Program-made: the position numbers and the translations under genes
From: Lysobacter antibioticus HS124
GTDB taxonomy: Bacteria; Pseudomonadota; Gammaproteobacteria; Xanthomonadales; Xanthomonadaceae
Reading direction: 5' to 3'
DNA length: 64,000 nucleotides
Assembly (NCBI RefSeq): GCF_000336385.2
Contig: NZ_HG424450.1
Location: forward strand, 1-64,000
Notes under the pieces: model-generated
What the model was told of the DNA's origin: nothing
Seen by the model: the letters and a program-made list of their open reading frames with translations, nothing else
Databases searched by the model: none
Shown: one piece after another, positions 8,419 to 16,421 of the stretch
Numbering within the stretch: the first letter of the stretch is position 1
Layout: each line of letters begins with the position of its first letter

Positions 8419-9306
8419 ATGAACGCTGACTACCGCTCCGCGCCCGTCTGCGCCAGCTCCACCTTCGCCACTGCGGTCATTGACCTCCCCGATACGACCC
8501 AATACGAGATTCACCAGGTGCTGATCACGCCCGCGGTCGCGACCGCGTGGTTGCGCCGGAACGAAGCCAATCGACGACTTCGCCAGCGCGCGGTGACGCA
8601 GTACGTTCACGACATACAGCGCGGCGCTTGGAAGCCGACGGGCGAGACCATCAAGTTCAGCACGACCGGACGCCTGCTCGACGGCCAACACCGATTGGCG
8701 GCAGTGGTCGAGTCCGGGGGGAACGTGCGGATGTGCGTGGCCACGGGCCTGGACAACAGCGCATTCGACGTCATCGACACCGGCCGCTCACGAACCGGCG
8801 CGGATGTGTTGGTGATCGAAGGCGTCGGCCTGCGGGAGTCATCGACCGTCGCCGCGGCGATGCCGCTGATCCTGAACTACCAGCGCGGCTTGATCCCGCA
8901 CAGCCGTGCGCGCTACCCCAACCAGGAATTGATCGAGGCCTGGAACACGCAGGCGGCCATCCGACGCAGTAGCCAGTTCGTCGCCAAGCTGCCGCGCAAG
9001 GTCATGCCGGTGGGTCATTCCAAGGCGCTGTTCCTGCACTGGGCGTTCTGCCAGCGCAACATCGACGCGGCCGACGAGTTCATCGAGCGGCTGTTCACCG
9101 GCGAGCACCTGGGCAAATCCGAACCGCTCTACCACCTGCGGCAGCGGCTGCTGCAACTGCGCATGACCGGCCAGTCCATCCCAGACACGGTGATGCTGCA
9201 TGCCGCCATCAAGGCTTGGAACGCGACCCGCTCGGGCCGGACGTACTCGACGTGGCGCCCGGTGTTCCCGCGCTCCGATGAAACCTTCCCGGAGATCGCA
9301 CGATGA
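8419..9306 (+). CDS. ParB-fold-like phage protein
   Basis: About 295 residues from ATG 8419. The N-terminal segment IHQVLITPAVATAWL, AVTQYVHDIQRGAW, ETIKFSTTGRLLDGQHRLAAV resembles the ParB/sulfiredoxin nuclease fold with its G-x-DGQHR box. The C-terminal half is helical (YQRGLIPHSRARYPNQEL). Probably a DNA-binding or regulatory protein; enzymatic activity is unknown. It overlaps the next ParB-like gene by ATGA, so the two are a coupled pair. Confidence 0.65.
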   Translation: MNADYRSAPVCASSTFATAVIDLPDTTQYEIHQVLITPAVATAWLRRNEANRRLRQRAVTQYVHDIQRGAWKPTGETIKFSTTGRLLDGQHRLAAVVESGGNVRMCVATGLDNSAFDVIDTGRSRTGADVLVIEGVGLRESSTVAAAMPLILNYQRGLIPHSRARYPNQELIEAWNTQAAIRRSSQFVAKLPRKVMPVGHSKALFLHWAFCQRNIDAADEFIERLFTGEHLGKSEPLYHLRQRLLQLRMTGQSIPDTVMLHAAIKAWNATRSGRTYSTWRPVFPRSDETFPEIAR

Positions 9307-10151
9307 GTCTTTCGTTTCACCCGCTTTGCCTGAGCCTGCCCGACATGACGCCGGACGCCTTCAAGGCCCTGGTGGACGATGTTCGCCGCAACGGACAACT
9401 TCGGGACATTGTGTTGTACGAGGGGATGATTCTCGACGGCCGTCACCGCTACCGCGCCTGTTTGGACAGCGGTATCGATCCGCGCATGGTCGAGTTCAGC
9501 GGCAATGATCCCGTTGCGTTTGTGATCAGCGAGAACGTGGCGCGACGGCACCTCAGTGAGTCTCAGCGCGCGATGGTGGCTGCTCAACTTGCAGTCTGGG
9601 GAAAGGGGAAGCCACGTAAATCGGAAAATTTTCCGATTAATGCCCCAAAGCAGCCACAAGTAGCTGAAATGCTTTCTGTTTCTGATCGAACGATTCGAAA
9701 AGCCTCCGAGGTCCGCAAGCACGGCGCCGCTCAGCTCGTGGCAAGAGTTGAGGCCGGGGAGATGACCGTCAGCGAGGCCGCCAAGATCGCGCAGCTCGGT
9801 AAGCAATCGCAGGAGCGAATTTTGGGTATCGAGGATCGCCAAGAGCGCAAGAAGGAGGTCGCAAAAGCCTTGTCGATCAGTCAGGGTCGGAAGAATTCGG
9901 GGCCGCGCACAGATTTCATCGAGTCGGTGGAGCAGGCGCCTTGGCTGGTGACGTTCATGGCAAGGCTGGAGGGCTTGATCCAGTGTGCGACGAACGCCGG
10001 CATTGATCCTGCCTCGTTGCGGGATCGTCTGGTGAATGAAACAAACTGGAACGACTCGCGCTTTGCGGAACGGTATGGCCGAGCGATGCCTTGGCTGGAG
10101 GCGATCGGACGGCTGCCGAAAGCACCGGATCGGGCGAGGCGGACGGTATGA
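9303..10151 (+). CDS. ParB N-terminal-domain protein with HTH
   Basis: 282 residues. The ParB-like domain shows LVDDVRRNGQLRDIVLYEGMILDGRHRYRAC, with the DGRHRY box at about residues 45-51, and then ISENVARRHLSESQRAMV. A KorB-type helix-turn-helix follows (QVAEMLSVSDRTIRKASEV), then a second HTH-like TVSEAAKIAQLG. Phage proteins of this type act as transcription or replication regulators. The middle (KGKPRKSENFPIN) is AT-richer than its surroundings. Confidence 0.75.
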   Translation: MSLSFHPLCLSLPDMTPDAFKALVDDVRRNGQLRDIVLYEGMILDGRHRYRACLDSGIDPRMVEFSGNDPVAFVISENVARRHLSESQRAMVAAQLAVWGKGKPRKSENFPINAPKQPQVAEMLSVSDRTIRKASEVRKHGAAQLVARVEAGEMTVSEAAKIAQLGKQSQERILGIEDRQERKKEVAKALSISQGRKNSGPRTDFIESVEQAPWLVTFMARLEGLIQCATNAGIDPASLRDRLVNETNWNDSRFAERYGRAMPWLEAIGRLPKAPDRARRTV

Positions 10152-12442
10152 TGAACTTCAACGATGCCGATGCGCCGGAGAGCGCGCGCCGGCCGGAACG
10201 CGCCGAACGCGAAGAGGTGCGAGCGCTGCTTTTGCAGCGCTTGGAGGGCGTACTCAAATCGCTGTATCCGCAAGGCCGCACGCGCCGCGGATCGTTCAGC
10301 GTGGGCGACATCCACGGTTCCGCCGGCGACAGCCTGGAGATCGCTCTGGGCGGCGACAAGGCGGGACTGTGGACCGATCACGCCACCGGCGAGGGCGGTG
10401 ACATCTTCGACCTGATCGCCGCACACGCCAACCTAGACGCGCGAGACGACTTCGCCATCGTCGTGGCCATGGCTGCCGAACTGGCCGGCCATGTGCCGCC
10501 ATCGGTACCAGCGGAGCCGGGTAAGCGGCGCCGCTCCGAACCGGCGATGGACGAGCTCGGCCCGCACACCGCGCGCTGGGACTACCTGAGCGCGCAGGGC
10601 GAGCTGATCGCCTGCATGTACCGATACGACCCGCCTGAAGGCAAGCAGTACCGCCCCTGGGATGCCAAGCGCGGCAAGCACCAGGCGCCGACGCCGCGGC
10701 CGCTCTATAACCAGCCGGGTATGGTCGCGGCGCTGGAGGTGATCCTCGTGGAAGGGGAGAAGTCGGCCGATGCGCTGATCGCCCGCGGCTTCTGCGCCAC
10801 GACCGCGATGAACGGCGCCAACGCCCCGATCGAGAAGACCGATTGGTCGCCACTGGCCGGCAAGCACGTCCTGCTCTGGCCGGACAAGGACAAGCCCGGC
10901 TGGGAGTACGCGATGCAGGCGGCGCAAGCGGCCCTCAAGGCCGGCGCCGAGTCCTGCGCCATGCTGCACGTGCCCGAGGACAAGCCCGAGGCCTGGGACG
11001 CGGCCGATGCCGCCGAAGACGGCTTCGACATCGACGGCTTCCTGCGCGCGGGCGAGCGCACGTACCTCGCGCCCGGCAGCGACGGTGCGCCGCCGCCGAT
11101 TGACTTCGCCGGCCTGGACTGGAGCAGCGACGACGGCCTGGGCCTGGCGTTCACCCGCCACTACGCGGAGGACTGGCGCTACTGTGCGGCCTGGGGCCAA
11201 TGGCTGAGCTGGACCGGCACCCGCTGGAACCCGGACCGGACCCTGGTCTTGCAGCACCTGGTCCGCGGAGTCTGTCGCGCGGCGCAGGTCTTCGCCGAGC
11301 GGCCGACGCAACGTGCGAAGCTGGCCTCGGCGTCGACCGTGGGTGGGGTGGAGCGGCTCGCACGCAGCGATCCGCGCCACGCCTCGTTTGCCGAAAGCTG
11401 GGACCGCGACCTGTGGGCACTGAATACCCCCAACGGCATCGTGGATCTGCGTGGTGGCGCACTGCGCCGACATGCCCGCGGCGAACACATGACCAAGCTG
11501 ACCACGGCCAGCCCGGCGGGCGATTGCCCGACGTGGCGGCGCTTCCTGGGTGATGTGACTGGCGGCGACGGCGACCTGGCCGCCTATCTGCAACGGGTAG
11601 TCGGCTACTGCCTGACCGGCGTTACCACCGAGCATGCGCTGTTTTTCCTCTACGGCACCGGCGCCAACGGCAAGTCCGTGTTCGTCAATACCCTGGCCAC
11701 GATCCTCGGAGACTACGCCACCAACGCGCCGATGGAGACCTTCATGGAGACTCGTGGCGACCGGCATCCGACCGACCTGGCCGGCCTGCGCGGCGCGCGC
11801 TTCGTCGCCGCCAGCGAGACCGAGCAGGGGCGGCGCTGGAACGAGGCCAAGCTCAAGGCGATCACCGGCGGCGACAAGATCAGCGCGCGGTTCATGCGCC
11901 AGGACTTCTTCGAATACATCCCGCAGTTCAAGCTGGTGATCGCCGGCAACCACAAGCCGGCCATGCGCAACGTGGATGAAGCGATGAAGCGGCGCCTGCA
12001 CATGGTGCCGTTCACCGTCACCGTTCCGCCGGAGCGGCGCGACCGTCGCCTGACCGAGAAGCTTCTGGCCGAGCGCGACGGGATCATGGCCTGGGCGGTC
12101 CAGGGCTGTCTGGACTGGCAGCTGACTGGCCTGCGCGCGCCGCAGTGCGTGATCGACGCCACCGAGGAGTACTTCGAGGAAGAGGACCGCGTCGGCGAGT
12201 TCGTCGCCGAGGACTGCTACGTGCACGGCGATGCGCGGGTGTCGATCGAGGACGTCTTCCACCGCTGGCGCGAACGCGGCGAGCAGCGCGGCGAGTACAT
12301 CGGTACGTCCCGCTGGCTGGTGCAGCAGTTGCTGTCCCGTGGATTCTCCCGCAAGCGCCTAAGTGGCGGCGTCAAAGGGCTCATCGGGCTGTCGCTCAAG
12401 CCGCGCTCGCAGAACAGCCGCCTTCCCTACGCCGATAACTGA
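10148..12442 (+). CDS. P4-type primase-helicase (replication protein)
   Basis: 764 residues starting at ATG 10148 (ATGATGAACTTC; ATGA overlap). The N-terminal region (GDIHGSAGDSLEI, GEGGDIFDLI) is primase-like. A TOPRIM segment follows (VILVEGEKSADALI ... HVLLWPDKDKPGWEYA, about residues 197-260). The C-terminal D5/SF3 helicase has Walker A GTGANGKS (about 502-509), Walker B-like LRGARFVAASETE, and KLVIAGNHKP (motif C/sensor). Expected to unwind and prime phage DNA at the origin. The 124-base gap that follows carries palindromes and may be that origin. Confidence 0.92.
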   Translation: MMNFNDADAPESARRPERAEREEVRALLLQRLEGVLKSLYPQGRTRRGSFSVGDIHGSAGDSLEIALGGDKAGLWTDHATGEGGDIFDLIAAHANLDARDDFAIVVAMAAELAGHVPPSVPAEPGKRRRSEPAMDELGPHTARWDYLSAQGELIACMYRYDPPEGKQYRPWDAKRGKHQAPTPRPLYNQPGMVAALEVILVEGEKSADALIARGFCATTAMNGANAPIEKTDWSPLAGKHVLLWPDKDKPGWEYAMQAAQAALKAGAESCAMLHVPEDKPEAWDAADAAEDGFDIDGFLRAGERTYLAPGSDGAPPPIDFAGLDWSSDDGLGLAFTRHYAEDWRYCAAWGQWLSWTGTRWNPDRTLVLQHLVRGVCRAAQVFAERPTQRAKLASASTVGGVERLARSDPRHASFAESWDRDLWALNTPNGIVDLRGGALRRHARGEHMTKLTTASPAGDCPTWRRFLGDVTGGDGDLAAYLQRVVGYCLTGVTTEHALFFLYGTGANGKSVFVNTLATILGDYATNAPMETFMETRGDRHPTDLAGLRGARFVAASETEQGRRWNEAKLKAITGGDKISARFMRQDFFEYIPQFKLVIAGNHKPAMRNVDEAMKRRLHMVPFTVTVPPERRDRRLTEKLLAERDGIMAWAVQGCLDWQLTGLRAPQCVIDATEEYFEEEDRVGEFVAEDCYVHGDARVSIEDVFHRWRERGEQRGEYIGTSRWLVQQLLSRGFSRKRLSGGVKGLIGLSLKPRSQNSRLPYADN

Positions 12443-12565
12443 CCGAGTGACCCATTGAGGCCGTAGAATCGTAAGTTCCTTACGTGTGCGCGCGCACACA
12501 CGCGTATAGACTTACGTTCTGACGGTCTTGTTTGGTCACTGCGGCATCGACCAAGAGACAAAACA
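12443..12565. promoter_or_regulatory. Palindromic intergenic region, candidate origin or operator
   Basis: Between the primase-helicase and RuvC genes. CGTAAG-TTC-CTTACG (12470-12484) is an inverted repeat that runs directly into the 16-base perfect palindrome GTGTGCGCGCGCACAC (12484-12499). CTTACG recurs at 12511-12516 and again just inside the next gene. Iterated hexamers plus palindrome next to a replicative helicase suggest an origin or a regulatory site; neither is proven. Confidence 0.4.
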
Positions 12566-13120
12566 ATGACTTACGAAGCACGCGAGCAGGGTGAAGAGCC
12601 CGGCATCGCCAAAGCTGATCAGCTCTACCCATCGGCGCACTCCGGACACGACGACCAGGCGCCCACCATCCTCGCACTCGATCTGGGCACGAGCTTGGGT
12701 TGGGCACTGCGGTTCACCGGTTTGGTCATCAGCGGCACCGAGCACTTCAAGCTGGGTCGCTTCGAAGGCGGCGGCATGCGCTACCTGCGCTTCGCCCGCT
12801 GGCTGGATGAGGCCCGTGCCTTTGCCGGCCCATTCGAGGCGGTCTACTTCGAGGAGGTGCGTCGGCACCGCGGTGTAGATGCCGCGCACGCATACGGCGG
12901 CTTCCTGGCGCAGCTCACCGCTTGGTGCGAGCAATACGGGATTCCCTATCAGGGGGTGCCCGTCGGTACGATCAAGAAGTTCGCCACCGGCAAAGGCAAT
13001 GCGGACAAGGCCGCCATGGTCGCGGCGGCGCAGCAACGGGGGCATCACCCGAAGGACGACAACGAAGCCGACGCGCTTGCCCTGCTGTACTGGGCGGTGG
13101 TTCAAGGAACGGCAGCATGA
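12566..13120 (+). CDS. RuvC-like Holliday-junction resolvase
   Basis: 184 residues with an RNase H-fold nuclease pattern: ILALDLGTSLGWA (Asp39), AVYFEEV (Glu96/97), and a C-terminal DDNEADALALLYWA (Asp165/Asp169). These acidic residues correspond to the RuvC active site. It would resolve branched recombination or replication intermediates before packaging. It lacks canonical RuvC dimer motifs, as usual in phage versions. The first 30 residues look disordered. Confidence 0.85.
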   Translation: MTYEAREQGEEPGIAKADQLYPSAHSGHDDQAPTILALDLGTSLGWALRFTGLVISGTEHFKLGRFEGGGMRYLRFARWLDEARAFAGPFEAVYFEEVRRHRGVDAAHAYGGFLAQLTAWCEQYGIPYQGVPVGTIKKFATGKGNADKAAMVAAAQQRGHHPKDDNEADALALLYWAVVQGTAA

Positions 13121-13566
13121 GCACGGTCTGGACGATCGACCGGGTCGCCGACCGCTTCCAAGAAGCGGCGATTACCGCGCGGCGTTTGCCGCCCGCACGG
13201 GTGCAGGGATACGCCTCGTTCTGGCCCGATATCCACCGCCAGTCGTGGGAGGGGTACGCCGACGAGCGCATCATTCTGCGCTTCGCTGCGTCTCCCGCCG
13301 CCATCGACCGTTTCGGCGAGACCGTGCGCTGGCTGCATTGGCTGGACGAAGAGCAGCGCAGGTTGATCTGGCTGCGAGCGCAGTACGTTCCCTGGCGCGA
13401 GGTCTGCAACCGCACGGGCTTGATCCGGAAGACCGCATGGCGCCGCTGGCAGCATGCGCTCAGTCTGGTCACGGTGCATCTCAACGGGACGTTGCCGCGA
13501 TTTGCCGACGTCGAGATAGGTTTGGCGGCCGAGAGGATTCCGGCTAACGCAGGTCAACGCGGCTAA
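13117..13566 (+). CDS. DUF6362-like phage protein
   Basis: 149 residues with the recognisable opening ITARRLPPARVQGYASFWPDI, then a helical WLHWLDEEQRRLIWLRAQ and an HTH-like VPWREVCNRTGLIRKTAWRRW. This is the DUF6362 pattern seen after RuvC-like genes in phages; a DNA-binding function is likely. ATGA overlap with the resolvase. Confidence 0.7.
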   Translation: MSTVWTIDRVADRFQEAAITARRLPPARVQGYASFWPDIHRQSWEGYADERIILRFAASPAAIDRFGETVRWLHWLDEEQRRLIWLRAQYVPWREVCNRTGLIRKTAWRRWQHALSLVTVHLNGTLPRFADVEIGLAAERIPANAGQRG

Positions 13567-13725
13567 TCGCAGTTCGGGGAACGCAATCCGCTGTCCCAAA
13601 ACTCCAAGAATTGCCCTAGTCTGATCCCCATGCTGAGCGCGCTGTGCCATGAACGCGGCGCGGTCGCTAGGGCCAGCCCGGAGTGCCTCCGCCGCCTCCT
13701 TCCGCTCCGGGTTGGTCCGCCTTTC

Positions 13726-13914
13726 CTAATGGACGATTGCTCCAAAAACAAAACAGCCCGCGCCGGACTCGTAGGCGCGACCTGTCCGCGGGTCGCTTGC
13801 CGAAGCAGACTTGGGGAAGTCACGACCCACGGCTCGAACGTAGCACGGGAAATTGTGACTTTCAGCCGAGAGATCAGTGCTCCCGACGAACGGTCCCAGC
13901 CGTGTTATGGACAT
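13726..13914 (-). CDS. Small ORF with RAYESGAG motif
   Basis: 62-codon frame ending DPRTGRAYESGAGCFVFGAIVH. Short phage ORFs with an RAY-x-SGAG segment recur in my experience of gammaproteobacterial prophages, where the same DNA forms a GC-rich stem; here GCGCC and GGCGC flank the GGACTCGTA loop at 13759-13777. It is 11 bases downstream of the DUF4096-like gene on the same strand but has no clear ribosome site. It may be an RNA structure rather than a protein. Confidence 0.35.
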   Translation of the reverse strand: MSITRLGPFVGSTDLSAESHNFPCYVRAVGRDFPKSASASDPRTGRAYESGAGCFVFGAIVH

Positions 13915-13925
13915 TCATTGCCGGC

Positions 13926-14255
13926 CTAAACAGCCCCGGGCTTGATCCACCGGCCTTCTGCAACCAAGCGGGCCAGAGCTGCACCTTCTTCGGTGTTCGG
14001 CCCCAGCGCAGCAATGACGTACTGCCACGTTCCCGCCTGGCGCCAACGGTGGTACCTCACGTAGATTGCGTGCGTCCCGCTCCATCCTTGCGACGCCAGC
14101 CTTGACCATCTTTGCCGATGCCGTGCGACCCAGAGTACTGCCGAGATGAAGCTCCGATACTCGGCTTCTGCATTGAGTAGGCGGGCTTCCAAGCCGCGTG
14201 GAATTTCAGAGACGATGGCCATCCATTGGTCGTCCGAAATGTATTGCGGACTCAT
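13926..14255 (-). CDS. DUF4096-like (IS5-type N-terminal) small protein
   Basis: 109 residues resembling the DUF4096 N-terminal domain of IS5-family transposases: ISDDQWMAIVSEIP, FISAVLWVARHRQRWSRL, GTHAIYVRYHRWRQAGTWQYVIAAL. The DDE catalytic domain is absent on every frame nearby, so this is a stand-alone DNA-binding-like protein or a transposase remnant. Phages carry similar stand-alone versions. It heads a minus-strand group with the 14266 and 14576 genes. Confidence 0.6.
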   Translation of the reverse strand: MSPQYISDDQWMAIVSEIPRGLEARLLNAEAEYRSFISAVLWVARHRQRWSRLASQGWSGTHAIYVRYHRWRQAGTWQYVIAALGPNTEEGAALARLVAEGRWIKPGAV

Positions 14256-14265
14256 TCCTGCTATA

Positions 14266-14514
14266 TCAGCCCATCCAATCGCTTCGATCCTGTTTCACCA
14301 GCGCCAGCCCTGCTGCTTCCAAAGCGGCCTTAAGCCCAATGACGCCTGTGGAATTGATGGTGTCGAACACCACCACGGCGCGTTCGCCATCGTCGGCAAC
14401 CAATCTGACATTCCAAGTCGCAGATATATGCGTAAGGCACTGGACGGCAAGTTGCCCCGCAGTGAAGGCTCTGCTATCGCAGATCCGAACCACCTTGAGT
14501 GTATGCGTGACCAT
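14266..14514 (-). CDS. Small ferredoxin-like-fold hypothetical protein
   Basis: 82 residues from ATG 14514, preceded by AGAAAGGA. The strand-helix-strand pattern is TLKVVRICDS, TAGQLAVQCLTHI, WNVRLVADDGERAVVVFDT, GLKAALEAAGLALV, ending SDWMG. The order F..L..LA / VR..V / V.FDT / L..AGL.LV / DW matches the chromosomal gene at 61756-62100 and, more loosely, the adjacent 14576-14806 gene. Function unknown. Confidence 0.6.
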   Translation of the reverse strand: MVTHTLKVVRICDSRAFTAGQLAVQCLTHISATWNVRLVADDGERAVVVFDTINSTGVIGLKAALEAAGLALVKQDRSDWMG

Positions 14515-14575
14515 TGCGTGGTCCTTTCTGCGTGATCGAACTAAGAACCGATTCACCGCCAGAGCATTGATCAGA

Positions 14576-14806
14576 TCACGAGCGCCGGGTGAATCTCCAC
14601 CGAAGACCAAAAGCCTCTAGCTGGGTCTCAAGATTGATTGGCGCACTCTCGCTTCGCGTTTCGAACGAAAGGTCCGCCTCATCGCCTTCTATTCGTACCA
14701 CTTCGACATTACGAACCCCCGGTAACCGGTTGAGAACCACCATTGCGCGGATTGCCGCGAGATTATGCTCGACTAGGCTTGTGACGCCGACAGTAAACCT
14801 GGTCAT
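14576..14806 (-). CDS. Small ferredoxin-like-fold hypothetical protein
   Basis: 76 residues with a good ribosome site (AGGAG before ATG 14806). The predicted beta-alpha-beta-beta-alpha-beta pattern is FTVGVTSL, LAAIRAMVVLNRLPGVRNVEVVRI, EADLSFET, LETQLEAFGLRWRF. It resembles the neighbour at 14266-14514 in length and layout and may be a diverged tandem duplicate. No function known. Confidence 0.6.
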   Translation of the reverse strand: MTRFTVGVTSLVEHNLAAIRAMVVLNRLPGVRNVEVVRIEGDEADLSFETRSESAPINLETQLEAFGLRWRFTRRS

Positions 14807-15170
14807 GTAGCTCCTTGTTCAGTTGAAGCAGCATTGCAACGGAGCTGGTGCGGTCTGAAGTCAAAGAGAGAGTGGAGGGTCTGCTTGGTGAAGGCGTCGG
14901 GATATCGAGCTAGATCTCGAGGCTAACCTACGTCAGGCCGTAATGGTTCAGATTCGGATCGATCGATGAGGTGAGCGACTCGTTGGCCTGCTCGCTGGGC
15001 CACCGTGCCCAGCGCCGACCGATTCCTGGTGCGATCAGGTTTCGATTATATCACTAGGGTCCTTCCTTCAGCTTAGGTACATCGGGGGGCATGGCCGCAA
15101 AACCCCGCTAGCGTCAACTTTCTTAATCGGGTTCGCAGTCGCTGCGACCCGGTTCGCACTCGGACTTCCC
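14807..15170. other. Intergenic region upstream of methyltransferase
   Basis: 364 bases with no supported gene. A hairpin CGCAG-TCG-CTGCG (15134-15146) lies 25 bases before the TTG start of the methyltransferase, and GTTCGCA occurs twice around it (15131-15137, 15152-15158). Otherwise nothing recognised. Confidence 0.4.
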
Positions 15171-16421
15171 TTGAGCCCTCAGATCGAACTGCGCCCGATC
15201 GAGGCGCTGATCCCGTTTGCCCGCAACGCACGTACGCACTCCGATGCGCAAGTCGCGCAGATCGCCGCCAGCATCGTCGAGTTCGGGTGGACGAATCCGA
15301 TCCTGGTCGATGGCAACAACGGCATCATCGCCGGCCACGGCCGGCTGCTCGCCGCGCGCCAGTTGAAGCTCGCTCAGGTGCCGGTGATCGAGCTGGCGCA
15401 TCTGACCCCGGCGCAGAAGCGCGCTTACGTCATCGCCGACAATCGCCTGGCCGAGAACGCGGGCTGGGACGAGGACCTGCTCCGGCTGGAGCTGGCCGAG
15501 CTGCGCGATGTCGAGTTCGACCTAGATCTGCTCGGCTTCACCGATGCCGAGCTGGACGACCTGCTCACCGACGACGACCAGACCGGGCTGACCGAGGACG
15601 ATGCGGTTCCCGAGGTACAGGAACAGCCGATCTCCCGGCGCGGCGATGTCTGGATCTGCGGCAGCCACAAAGTGTTGTGCGGTGACGCCACCGACGCGGC
15701 GGACTACGGCGCGCTACTCGGCGACGAGCTGGTGGACATGACCTTCACCGATCCGCCGTACAACGTCGACTACGCCAACAACCCCAAGGACAAGCTGCGC
15801 GGCAAGCACCGCCCGATTCTCAACGACAATCTCGGCGGGGACTTCGGCGCGTTCTTGGAAGCCTTCTGCACCCAGATCGTCGCGCTGACCAAGGGCGCGA
15901 TCTACATCGCCATGTCGTCGTCGGAACTGGATCGGCTCCAGACCGCGTTCCGCGCAGCCGGCGGCCGCTGGTCCACCTTCATCATTTGGGCCAAGAACAA
16001 GTTCACGATGGGCCATGCCGACTACCAACGGCAGTACGAGCCCATCCTGTACGGGTGGCGCGACGGCACGGAGCGCTACTGGTGCGGCGCGCGCGACCAG
16101 GGCGACGTCTGGTTCATCGACCGCACCAGCAAGAACGACCTGCACCCGACCATGAAACCGGTTGCGCTGGTCGAGCGTGCAATCCGCAACAGCAGCAAGA
16201 GCCGCGACCTGGTGCTTGACCCCTTCGGCGGGTCGGGCACGACGATGATCGCCTGCGAGAAGACTGGGCGCCGCGCGCGGCTGATCGAACTGGACCCGAA
16301 GTACGCCGACGTGATCGTCCGGCGCTGGCAGGACCACACCGGCCAGGCGGCGATCCGGCAAGGGGACGGGGCCCGCTTCGAAGATGCTGCCAGCGAACCT
16401 GAGCCGGTGGAGGCCGAATGA
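15171..16421 (+). CDS. ParB-domain DNA methyltransferase (N6-adenine/N4-cytosine)
   Basis: 416 residues, two domains. Residues 1-95 are ParB-like (IELRPIEALIPFARNARTHS, GIIAGHGRLLAA). The rest is a beta-class amino-methyltransferase, with the catalytic DPPY box (TDPPYNVDY, about 194-202) before the SAM-binding motif (VLDPFGGSGTT, about 347-357). It should methylate phage DNA, probably against host restriction. The start is TTG 15171, as no ATG/GTG fits the conserved N-terminus. It overlaps the next gene by 4 bases (ATGA). Confidence 0.92.
   Translation: MSPQIELRPIEALIPFARNARTHSDAQVAQIAASIVEFGWTNPILVDGNNGIIAGHGRLLAARQLKLAQVPVIELAHLTPAQKRAYVIADNRLAENAGWDEDLLRLELAELRDVEFDLDLLGFTDAELDDLLTDDDQTGLTEDDAVPEVQEQPISRRGDVWICGSHKVLCGDATDAADYGALLGDELVDMTFTDPPYNVDYANNPKDKLRGKHRPILNDNLGGDFGAFLEAFCTQIVALTKGAIYIAMSSSELDRLQTAFRAAGGRWSTFIIWAKNKFTMGHADYQRQYEPILYGWRDGTERYWCGARDQGDVWFIDRTSKNDLHPTMKPVALVERAIRNSSKSRDLVLDPFGGSGTTMIACEKTGRRARLIELDPKYADVIVRRWQDHTGQAAIRQGDGARFEDAASEPEPVEAE

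Noticed and set aside
10433-12262. 609-codon minus-strand ORF
   Set aside because: Antisense shadow of the primase-helicase; no domain pattern.
13926-14255. Complete IS5 insertion sequence
   Set aside because: Only the N-terminal domain is present; no DDE domain, terminal inverted repeats or target duplication seen.
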